NCBI RefSeq assembly: GCF_001440395.1 | Contig: NZ_LLXZ01000064.1 | Location: 42,530-106,529, forward strand | DNA: 64,000 bases | DNA from: Bradyrhizobium jicamae | Lineage (GTDB): Bacteria; Pseudomonadota; Alphaproteobacteria; Rhizobiales; Xanthobacteraceae | Reading direction: 5' to 3' | In this document: piece after piece, positions 45,052 through 52,239 of the stretch | Layout of the letters: every line of letters starts with the position of its first letter | Position numbering within the stretch: position 1 is the first letter of the stretch | Position numbers and translations under genes: made by a program | The notes under the pieces: model-generated | Told to the model about the DNA's origin: nothing | Database searches by the model: none | What the model saw: only the letters and a program-made list of their open reading frames with translations

Positions 45052-47448
45052 TTACCGTTCCGGCACCGGCGGCATTGTGATTGGCCGCAACCGAACGCCT
45101 TTGAATCCGCGAGCGCCATTCCTGCCCGATGCCTCAAAGCCCTTACTCGCCAGCGCCTCGTAAAACTCGGTTGCGTTTCCGATTCGCTCGCGGGCGTTGT
45201 TGGCCCATCCCGACCATGACGCAAACAATTCTGTGCGGGCTGCCCATGTGCCTATCGCCTGCTCGCACCGTTCGTCCAACCAAGTTGCCAACGCATCTTG
45301 GCCGGACAGGTATTCTTCCGTTGCCGCCCGAACCGCCGCAGGTGGTTGCAAGCCGTCCCGCTGCCACGCCAAGCAGCCTTCCACCATCCATTGCAGGATG
45401 CCGCCCCATTCGGCTTTGAGCCTTTCAGGCAGCGCCGCGTCGCGTTCTGCGGCAGGAATTTGGACGGTGAAAGGAATCATGTTCATGCGCCGGCGGATTG
45501 CCTCGTCGACGGTGCTAAGGCGGGGCTTGTGATTTCCGGCAATGATCAGCTTGAACGTTGGGATATACTCGAAAAAGTCCCGGCCCATGAAGCGCGCCGA
45601 TATCGGGTCGCCACCTGTCAGAGATTTGATTTTAGACTCTGCCCATTTCCGGCCTTTCTCTGTCTCGCTGGCCATGACGAACCGCGAGCCGCGCAGTCCG
45701 GCTAGGTCGGTCGGGTGACGGTCGCCAGCGTTCGCGCTGTCCGTAAACGTCGCCATGGGCGCGGTCTTGGCATAGTCGGCCAGGATGCCCGCCACGGTGT
45801 TGAGCAAAACGCCTTTGCCGTTGCCGCCTTGGCCATACAGGAAGAAAAGCACCTGCTCGCGAGTGTCACCTGTCAACGCGTAGCCAAGCATTCGTTGGAC
45901 AAAGCCGATTAGCTCGGCATCGCCGGCAAGAGACTTGTGCAGGAACGCCTTCCATGTCGGGCAATCGCCACCGGCTGCAACGGCGGTTGATTTAGTCATG
46001 TGGTCGTCGGGGCGAGATTCGCGAATGACACATGTGCGCAGGTCAATGACGCCGCCGGGCGTATTCAATAGCCACGGGTCAGCGTCCCAGATAGCGGCCT
46101 CGGTGGCAATGCGGGGATCCGTCTTGGCCATACGTTCGACGGCCGCGACGGTTTTCGCGGACAGGATTTTGCGCGCATCCTGCAGATGCATGCCGCTGCC
46201 CATTTTGCGGAGATGTTCGCGAACAAGATTATAGGCGCGGGCCGTCTTATCGGTTTGCCATCGGGCACCGTCCCACCGCAGCCACCTGCCCCACTCTTCG
46301 CAGTGTCGCAGTTCTCTGACGTGCTCGCCTGCAAAATCCAGCGCCAGACTATCGTCGGCGTCCATCGGAAGCACTTCGCCGCGCGGTCCCATGAGCGTAC
46401 CGCCGCGCGGCATGAGCGCACCACCGGGAGGGGGCGGCAAGGGGACCGGGCACGGCGGAATCTGTCCAGGCGCCAGCGGCGGCGAGACCATGGTGGCAAC
46501 GCCTGCGAATATCGCTGCGGCCGATTTGCGAACGTGGAATTTTCGGCCGGTCAATTGCTCGGCGCGCCTGATCAGCGTGCCAACCCGCCGATAACTCTTG
46601 CCGGGCCTTTCGGCGGCATCCATTCGGTCCCACTGGTAAAGGAATTCGTCCTCGTCAACGTCTTTCCATGTTATTTGCCGCGCAACTTCGCGGGCCGTTT
46701 CGGTATCGCCAAGCGCCAGTTTGATTGCGCCTAGCCCGGTGAATTTCCAGCTTTCTTCATCGTCGAATTCGCCGCGCGCATCGAGCGCAGCAATCACCGC
46801 AGCGATATCGTCGGGGTCGCTCTGTCCGGCCGTGCCCGCTTGATACTCGACAACGGGCAATTGCATCTTTTCTAGCAATCCGGGCGTGCAGTCATATTGC
46901 TTGTCCGCCGAGTTGGTCAGCACGTAACGCTTTGCGCCGAATGCCGAGCCGGGCGCGACACAATAGCCACGGTTGCGCACGCTGATTAACTCGCGGTCCT
47001 TTTCGCCATCGGCAAGCGGGCGCGCGTGCGACGTCATGCGCGGTTTCCAAAGGCCCCTTATCTGCTCGGGATCAACGTCGGCGGGACGGTCCACCATGAA
47101 ATGATAGCCGCCGCTCGGCGAGATGCAGTAAGCTTCAAGCCAGGGAGAACCGATCTCGGCGAGGAAATCGGCAAAGGCAATAAGGGCTAGTTCCTGACCA
47201 ACGTGCCCCACGTCGAGGTCGAGCAACAGCTTCCCCGACATGAACGCATTGATGCCGAGCATGTAGCCTTCGGCAAGCCACGCTTCCCACTGCTTGCGGT
47301 CCGGTGACGATTCAGTTTTCCATTTGTACGCGGGATTCTTGCTATGGGCATAGACCGGGAAAAGCCAAAGCTTGCGCCGTTCGGCCCATTCAAGACAACG
47401 CTCATCGAAAAAATCCGTTGACGCGACAGCAGATTCATTATATGACAT
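45052..47448 (-). CDS. phage/plasmid primase-helicase, P4 family (prim-pol + D5 + SF3 helicase)
   Basis: A 798-residue replication protein. The N-terminal prim-pol domain has LLLDLDVGHVG (catalytic acidic pair) and PSGGYHFMVD. The middle D5-like region includes PWLLNTPGGVIDLRT. The C-terminal SF3 helicase has Walker A LYGQGGNGKGVLLNTVAG, Walker B-type MASETEKGR and a sensor loop KLIIAGNHKPRL. It would prime and unwind at the element's origin, giving autonomous replication after excision. AAGGAATGATGA precedes the ATG. Confidence 0.92.
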   Translation of the reverse strand: MSYNESAVASTDFFDERCLEWAERRKLWLFPVYAHSKNPAYKWKTESSPDRKQWEAWLAEGYMLGINAFMSGKLLLDLDVGHVGQELALIAFADFLAEIGSPWLEAYCISPSGGYHFMVDRPADVDPEQIRGLWKPRMTSHARPLADGEKDRELISVRNRGYCVAPGSAFGAKRYVLTNSADKQYDCTPGLLEKMQLPVVEYQAGTAGQSDPDDIAAVIAALDARGEFDDEESWKFTGLGAIKLALGDTETAREVARQITWKDVDEDEFLYQWDRMDAAERPGKSYRRVGTLIRRAEQLTGRKFHVRKSAAAIFAGVATMVSPPLAPGQIPPCPVPLPPPPGGALMPRGGTLMGPRGEVLPMDADDSLALDFAGEHVRELRHCEEWGRWLRWDGARWQTDKTARAYNLVREHLRKMGSGMHLQDARKILSAKTVAAVERMAKTDPRIATEAAIWDADPWLLNTPGGVIDLRTCVIRESRPDDHMTKSTAVAAGGDCPTWKAFLHKSLAGDAELIGFVQRMLGYALTGDTREQVLFFLYGQGGNGKGVLLNTVAGILADYAKTAPMATFTDSANAGDRHPTDLAGLRGSRFVMASETEKGRKWAESKIKSLTGGDPISARFMGRDFFEYIPTFKLIIAGNHKPRLSTVDEAIRRRMNMIPFTVQIPAAERDAALPERLKAEWGGILQWMVEGCLAWQRDGLQPPAAVRAATEEYLSGQDALATWLDERCEQAIGTWAARTELFASWSGWANNARERIGNATEFYEALASKGFEASGRNGARGFKGVRLRPITMPPVPER

Positions 47449-47495
47449 TCATCATTCCTTGGTAGTTTCGGCCCGCCAGGCCACAAGATGTTGAA

Positions 47496-47526
47496 GCCCC
47501 GCCCTTGCCCGGCGGGGTTTTCTTTT
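47496..47526 (+). terminator. strong intrinsic terminator on the plus strand
   Basis: GCCCCGCC - CTTGCCC - GGCGGGG followed by TTTTCTTTT. It faces the plus strand although every gene around it is on the minus strand, so it would stop antisense or incoming transcription before the small gene at 47530. Confidence 0.75.
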
Positions 47527-47529
47527 GTG

Positions 47530-47766
47530 TCAGCGCCTAAACCGCGACGGCGGTACCATAGGCGGTGGTGGCGGCAATGGTCGTCGCGGCTTGGGCGCCA
47601 AGGGGTGCTGCTGGCAAAACGTCAACCATTCGAGATTTTCGAACAATTCCCGGCAACGTCGAATCCACGCCGAAGGCTCGACAACGATTTCCGCGCGGTA
47701 TTGCTCGCAGTGCCGCTGGAAAAGCTGATAGGCGTGCTCGACGGCCGCGTCGATTTCGCTGCTCAT
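47530..47766 (-). CDS. hypothetical phage-type protein, 78 aa, proline-rich tail
   Basis: MSSEIDAAVEHAYQLFQRHC starts a helical domain; the tail is RRPLPPPPPMVPPSRFRR. It lies 2 bp after the cold-shock-like gene in the same direction. No family recognised. Confidence 0.55.
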   Translation of the reverse strand: MSSEIDAAVEHAYQLFQRHCEQYRAEIVVEPSAWIRRCRELFENLEWLTFCQQHPLAPKPRRPLPPPPPMVPPSRFRR

Positions 47767-47768
47767 GG

Positions 47769-47972
47769 TCACAAAACCCGGATGGCTTTTGCCCAATACG
47801 TGCCGCGGGCGGCGTCGTGCACAGCCTCGAATTCGATGCGGTCGCCCTTTTGGAGCATGCTGTCGGGGCACTGTTTCGCGTGCAAATAAACATCTGGGCC
47901 GCCGCCGTCGCGAGTGGCAAAGCCGAAATTGCGCTCCTGGTCGAAGAACCGGACAACACCTTGTTCACTCAC
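47769..47972 (-). CDS. cold-shock-domain protein (element-encoded)
   Basis: 67 residues forming a single cold-shock OB fold: GVVRFFDQERNFGFAT (RNP1-like, aromatic pair kept), DVYLHAKQC (RNP2-like) and the closing KGDRIEFEAV. It binds single-stranded nucleic acid. The start is a GTG overlapping the stop of the upstream cold-shock gene (GTGA), so the two are coupled. Confidence 0.85.
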   Translation of the reverse strand: MSEQGVVRFFDQERNFGFATRDGGGPDVYLHAKQCPDSMLQKGDRIEFEAVHDAARGTYWAKAIRVL

Positions 47973-48181
47973 GGGAGCACTCGCACGTTGGTGGCTTGCA
48001 TTTTGCCGGTGCGCTTGCTGATTTCCGTATCGAACGAAACGCGGTCGCCCGGCTTCAATTCGTCAACGCCGCGGGGCAAGGCACTACCATGGCAAAACAC
48101 GTCTGCCTCGCGTTCATTGTCATTGCGAATGAACCCGAAAAATCGATCCGGATTCCAGTTCAAAACTCGTCCTTGATTCAC
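47969..48181 (-). CDS. second cold-shock-domain protein (tandem)
   Basis: 70 residues, again a lone cold-shock domain: GRVLNWNPDRFFGFIRND, ADVFCHGSAL and KPGDRVSFDTEI. GTG start at 48181 behind AGAGGA. It is divergent from its neighbour (about a third identical by eye), so not a recent copy. Two such proteins side by side may protect ssDNA or mRNA during element replication; inference. Confidence 0.8.
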   Translation of the reverse strand: MNQGRVLNWNPDRFFGFIRNDNEREADVFCHGSALPRGVDELKPGDRVSFDTEISKRTGKMQATNVRVLP

Positions 48182-48299
48182 GTCGAATTCCTCTATCAGG
48201 GGGATTGGATGGGTGGCGGCAGCGGGCCAAAAAGGGTTCAAGGCACCTAAACGGCCCGCGCCACATCGGCGGCAACCGGCAGGAAAAACCGCCGTAGCT

Positions 48300-48914
48300 C
48301 TACGCAATCTTCATGACGTGGGTTTCGATCGCGAGGCCGAACAGCGAACGAACCGTCTCGCGATGCGCCCCTTGCACCTGCTTCGCCGCTTCGATCACAG
48401 CGCGATCGGCGTCGAATTTCGCCATCTCATCCGGATAGGTGGCGCGGCGCACTTCGTCGACGATGCGATTGTGGTGCAGTTCGCCGAGGCCGGTCAGTTC
48501 GCGGGGGCTACGCGCGAGTGCCAGGCGAGTGGCCGGCGAACTCTTAAGCAACACTTCCTGCTTGTCCTCCGATAGCGCGCGGAAATTGGCACGCAATTCA
48601 GCATCCACTTGCGCACCGCCGGCCGTGGTCGGCTGTTCGAGCGGCGGCAACGACGCAACCAAAGTGGTCTCGGCTTCCTTGATCGCAGATTCGAGCCCGC
48701 GGCTTTTCTCCATGTGCGCGGTCATCTTGTGGCGACGCGCGGCGGCCTTGAGTTCGGTGGACAATTCCTTGTCCGCATTGATCGACGCGGCGTCGCCCTG
48801 CGCGTCGATACGATCGAGGATAGTTTGCTTTGCCATTTGTGCCATCTTCCGGACTGGCACGTGTTCGGAAGTGGTGGCGCTCAGGTCGTTGTGGAGCTTC
48901 TGAAAAACGTCCAT
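48300..48914 (-). CDS. hypothetical phage-type protein, 204 aa
   Basis: An all-helical, charged protein (RIDAQGDAASINADKELST; LELHHNRIV-type segments; RAVIEAAKQVQGAHRET). No signal, span or cysteine. The middle is reminiscent of structural or scaffolding helices, but I recognise no family. It is in the minus-strand element operon between the 91-aa protein and the cold-shock pair. Confidence 0.6.
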   Translation of the reverse strand: MDVFQKLHNDLSATTSEHVPVRKMAQMAKQTILDRIDAQGDAASINADKELSTELKAAARRHKMTAHMEKSRGLESAIKEAETTLVASLPPLEQPTTAGGAQVDAELRANFRALSEDKQEVLLKSSPATRLALARSPRELTGLGELHHNRIVDEVRRATYPDEMAKFDADRAVIEAAKQVQGAHRETVRSLFGLAIETHVMKIA

Positions 48915-48951
48915 TGGTAGTTGTCTTTCTGGTTGGCGGTGGATGGGGAGA

Positions 48952-49227
48952 TCAGGCCGCGCTCGGCGGTTCGACTTTGCCGGCGTTCGTCGCGGCGGTC
49001 TTGCAGGCCGTGACCTTGGTCGCGAATGTGCTCTTGGCAGTGGTGACGCTCTCGCCCGTACGCGCGAATAGATTGTCGTAATCCGCGTTCACGCTGGCCG
49101 CGATCCTGTCGCATTCGACCGTAAAGGCCGCGACCTGACCGGCGCCCGTGCGTTCGGCATGGTGCAGTTGAGCGGCGACAAGCTTTCTGTTGCCGCCGGT
49201 GGTGATGCTGTCGAGTTCTGCAGACAT
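48952..49227 (-). CDS. hypothetical phage-type protein, 91 aa
   Basis: A helical Ala/Thr-rich small protein (MSAELDSITTGGNRKLVAAQ; TTAKSTFATKVTACKTAAT). It may form a helical bundle. No family recognised; it is 37 bp before the 204-aa gene on the same strand. Confidence 0.55.
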   Translation of the reverse strand: MSAELDSITTGGNRKLVAAQLHHAERTGAGQVAAFTVECDRIAASVNADYDNLFARTGESVTTAKSTFATKVTACKTAATNAGKVEPPSAA

Positions 49228-49298
49228 TGTGGTTTAGTCCTTCCGTTTTGCGCGTGTGATGATTGGTTCGAGCGATGCGCTGTCGCTTAAATTCGATC

Positions 49299-49487
49299 TC
49301 AGGCAGCCGCGGCGTTTTCGAACGCGGCGAAAAAGACTCGCGGATCGAGTCCCCACCTGCCGGCGACTTTTTTAGCGCCAGGGATTTTGCCGGCTTCGAG
49401 CGCGGCGAACGTCGCTTTCACGGGGCGGTCAATCACTTCGGCGATCGCCTTCGCGCCCCAAACAATCTTACGTTGGTCAGTGCTCAC
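49299..49487 (-). CDS. excisionase-like / helix-turn-helix protein, 62 aa
   Basis: A short winged-helix-like protein: IVWGAKAIAEVIDRPVKATFAALEAGKIPGAKKVAGRWGLDP, the layout of MerR/excisionase-type domains (helix, turn, recognition helix, wing with RWG). A GTG at 49487 behind AGGGG is chosen. It is first in the gene chain after the integrase, separated from it by a terminator, a usual place for a Xis/regulator. Confidence 0.65.
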   Translation of the reverse strand: MSTDQRKIVWGAKAIAEVIDRPVKATFAALEAGKIPGAKKVAGRWGLDPRVFFAAFENAAAA

Positions 49488-49511
49488 AATGAAACCCCTA
49501 CGGCTAGGCAC

Positions 49512-49555
49512 AAAAAAGCCCGCGCAACTCCCAGAGGGAATTGGCGGGCCGGGTT
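49512..49555 (-). terminator. intrinsic terminator after the integrase gene
   Basis: Read on the minus strand: GCCCGCCAATT...GCGCGGGC followed by TTTTTT (49517-49512). It would end integrase transcripts before the excisionase-like gene, isolating integrase expression. Confidence 0.7.
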
Positions 49556-49719
49556 ACGTAATGGCGCGTACGCCATTGGCTCTACGGTGAACTTATCAGA
49601 TTCCGCGGGAATGTCAAATGAACGGCACGTTAACCTATTGATTTAGTTCACTTATTTGTTGACAGGCATCGCCTGCGTTTATCGTAACGGTTTGATCGCA
49701 TTTGGAGATTCTTCGTCCG

Positions 49720-51000
49720 TCACCCGTGCGCACCCTCTGCTGCCGCAAGCTCTGCGGAGTCATCTCCGCGCGGAAACAAGTGCGAATAAAGATCACTCGT
49801 GATCGCGATGTTGCTGTGCCCGAGGCGTTCACTCACGATCTTAAGCGGCAATTCCAATCCGCCATCGATCTTGCGGTTGACGCACCAACTAGCAAAGTGG
49901 TGACGCATCGCGTGCAAGCCCGAATATTTCGCCGTCAGCACAGTCTTGCCGCGCTCGTCGTGAACGACCTTCCCATTCTCGTCACGCTTGGGTGCGGTCA
50001 CGTTGGCCTTGATCATGATCGGGCCAAGCCCGCGCGTAACGATGTTGGCGTGCGATTCAACGTTGCCGGATCCGTTGGGGAAAACGTAATGCACGTCGGT
50101 CACCGGCTTGCCGTGCGCATCCCTGCGCCCGGTATCGCGCCGCGGGCATTTAAGCTTCCACTCTCGCAAAGCGGCCAACGTGGTCGGTGGGATCGGCACA
50201 GTGCGCTCCCCGGATTCCGACTTGGGCGGCCCGATTTCGTTATAGGCATCGGCGCGTTGTCGAACGTGCAGTTCTCCCTTTTTGAAATCGACATCCTCCC
50301 ATCGCAGGCCGCGCAGCTCCGATGCACGCAGGCCGCAGCGAATGGCTACCAGCAACAGCGGGCGCCATCTGCCATCGGCCACTTTCAACACGGCGTCGAT
50401 TTCTGCCGGTGTGGGAATGTCGACGCCGATTTTCAATTTACCTTTAGCGCGCCGCTCCGCCTTGCGTTCCTTGCCACGCTTGCGGTTTGCCTTAAGGCTC
50501 CGAACGACGTTGACGCCAACATGGCCACGCTCTTGTGCGTCGGCGAGCAGCGAGCCAAGCGAGCCGGTGACGCGCTTCACCATATCAGCAGTGCGCGGCT
50601 CGGCTGTTTCCTGTCCCGGCGCCGGCACACCCTTGCGAAGTTTGTCCTGCCAATCGCGAATGGTTGCGACCGTCAAGGCCGACAATTTCACGCCACCGAG
50701 ATACGGCTCAATGTGCAGGGTCAAATGTTGCTCGTACCCGTCACGAGTCGTGCGCTCAAGATCGGCGCACGCGTCAATCCAGTTTCGTCCAGCCTCTGTG
50801 ACAGTGATTGATTTGGATGCAGGGACGTGCACGCCCTTCGAAATGTCGACCGCAACGCTCGCCAAATGCGCGACCGCTTCTTTGCGAGTGGCGAACGAAG
50901 GGGCATAGCGGCGCCGCTTGCCGCGGGCGTCCTTCTCATTGGTCGAATATTGCGCAATGTAGACGGTGCTGTTTTTCAGAACGCGCTTTCGAATGGACAC
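49720..51000 (-). CDS. int: tyrosine-type site-specific integrase
   Basis: A 426-residue phage-type integrase. The N-terminal arm-binding region starts SIRKRVLKNSTVYIAQY; a SAM-like core-binding domain spans about 65-180; the catalytic domain holds Arg in CGLRASELRGLRW, His-x-x-Arg in LHAMRHHFAS, His in SERLGHSNIAITSD and the nucleophile Tyr in LYSHLFPRG. GTG at 51000 behind GGGGAA is preferred over a TTG 20 codons upstream. It lies 54-160 bp from the arm sites and attR, as expected for the enzyme of this element. Confidence 0.93.
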   Translation of the reverse strand: MSIRKRVLKNSTVYIAQYSTNEKDARGKRRRYAPSFATRKEAVAHLASVAVDISKGVHVPASKSITVTEAGRNWIDACADLERTTRDGYEQHLTLHIEPYLGGVKLSALTVATIRDWQDKLRKGVPAPGQETAEPRTADMVKRVTGSLGSLLADAQERGHVGVNVVRSLKANRKRGKERKAERRAKGKLKIGVDIPTPAEIDAVLKVADGRWRPLLLVAIRCGLRASELRGLRWEDVDFKKGELHVRQRADAYNEIGPPKSESGERTVPIPPTTLAALREWKLKCPRRDTGRRDAHGKPVTDVHYVFPNGSGNVESHANIVTRGLGPIMIKANVTAPKRDENGKVVHDERGKTVLTAKYSGLHAMRHHFASWCVNRKIDGGLELPLKIVSERLGHSNIAITSDLYSHLFPRGDDSAELAAAEGAHG

Positions 51001-51053
51001 GGAATTCCCCGCAATGCTGTTGAATGCTGGGGAGTGTAGCGGAATTGCAGGAA

Positions 51054-51073
51054 GGCGCAACAGAAGCGCAACG
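51054..51073. promoter_or_regulatory. integrase arm-type sites next to attR
   Basis: GGCGCAACA at 51054-51062 and AGCGCAACG at 51065-51073, matching the repeated motif near attL. Confidence 0.55.
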
Positions 51074-51113
51074 GATTTGCAGAATTCTCTAATGATTTCA
51101 ACAATACTCTATG

Positions 51114-51159
51114 GACTCTGACTCTGTTTGTCTTGGTTCGAATCCAGGTTCCCCAGCCA
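51114..51159 (+). repeat. attR (46-bp copy of the tRNA-Gln 3' half)
   Basis: Identical to 40773-40818; no 5' half of a tRNA precedes it, so it is a recombination scar rather than a gene. Confidence 0.93.
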
Positions 51160-52239
51160 ATCTTCTCCAGGCATTCAAAGCAATTGAAATTGCTGAGTTT
51201 TATGATCCAGGGTAACTAACGTACCCCAACGCCGCCCCTAACGCCTGCCCTCAACGGTGACGCCGTACACACCGGCCGCTCGTAGCATCGCGCGACGGCG
51301 AATTCTGTCGGCGCTGATTTCAGATCGACCAAACAAAGATACGCATTCAATGAAGCGCCCCCAGCTATCAACCCGAAACCTAGGACCAGCAACCATGCGC
51401 CCAATTGCTCACTCCCTGCACATGCTGATCGAAGCCGGCGACCATCGGCAGCTCCGTTGACCTTCCGGCGAGAAATGCTGTCAGAGAGCGAAAGCTTGCT
51501 TCCGCCCCACGCTGCGCGAATGCCAGTTGGTCAATAATCATCTTGACCCGGTAAGCGAGGATTGGAGCCAACCGCCGTCAGTAGTCGTGGTGGCCCTTCA
51601 ACATCTCCAAACGTTATTGGCAGCGATTGCCTGAAGCGAATTGCGGGCCATCGATAAGGCCATCTCCATTGCACTCCAAGCCACTGGCGAACGCGATGGC
51701 AGATAGAGCCAGCGCACTTAGGCCATCTGAACGAATCCAAGTTGCTAGGTAAGGTCGGTCCTCTCAGGAAAACCTCAGAGCCGGAACAGAGTTGCGGCGT
51801 AAGCACAAGCGATTAGCTACGGCTGCAATTCTGAAGGCCAGCGCAATGACACGTAGCTGATCGCCACAAAAGTTCGTTCCCGAAAGGAGGCTCGCCTTCT
51901 CTTGCAGTCGCTCCCCACGAGATAGGCGGTCGATGCCCGAGCCTTTACGAAGAGCTTGCCATGCAGGACGCACCAGAGTGAAGACAGTACCTTGTCAATG
52001 GCCCAGATTCTTGCTCGCCCGCTGACAGAGTCGGTGCGGGTTGCTCATGGCAGTTGTGCGAGGTATCGCGCGGAAAGACCGCATTCTATCGACAAGTTTC
52101 GTGTACGATCTACCTTTGGTAGTGCTGATAACAAGTAGGTAGCATTTTCCCCGGATACAGACTAATTTAGGATCAGGTCGTGCCCGCGGTAGTCCGATTT
52201 TCGCGCGTTTCATTTTAAGAAACCAGGCGAGCTCCTACT
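51160..52239. other. gene-poor stretch right of attR
   Basis: About 1.1 kb with only short, unconvincing frames on either strand and lower GC than the core genome. I see no family match, terminator or tRNA. It may be decayed island DNA left by an earlier insertion at the same site. Confidence 0.5.

Larger units (their letters stand above)
40773..51159. mobile_element. integrated phage-satellite-like element at tRNA-Gln (10.4 kb)
   Basis: Bounded by a perfect 46-bp direct repeat of the tRNA-Gln 3' half. It holds a tyrosine integrase next to attR, an excisionase-like gene, small phage-type proteins, two cold-shock-domain proteins, a P4-type primase-helicase, a small-terminase-like protein and both halves of a terminase large subunit. 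All are on the minus strand, plus a two-gene plus-strand cargo by attL. No portal, capsid, protease or tail gene is present. This suggests a satellite that uses a helper phage's particles, or a deleted prophage. Confidence 0.85.

Noticed and set aside
51114..51159. Second tRNA-Gln
   Set aside because: Only the 3' 46 bases are present; there is no acceptor 5' strand or D arm, so it is attR.
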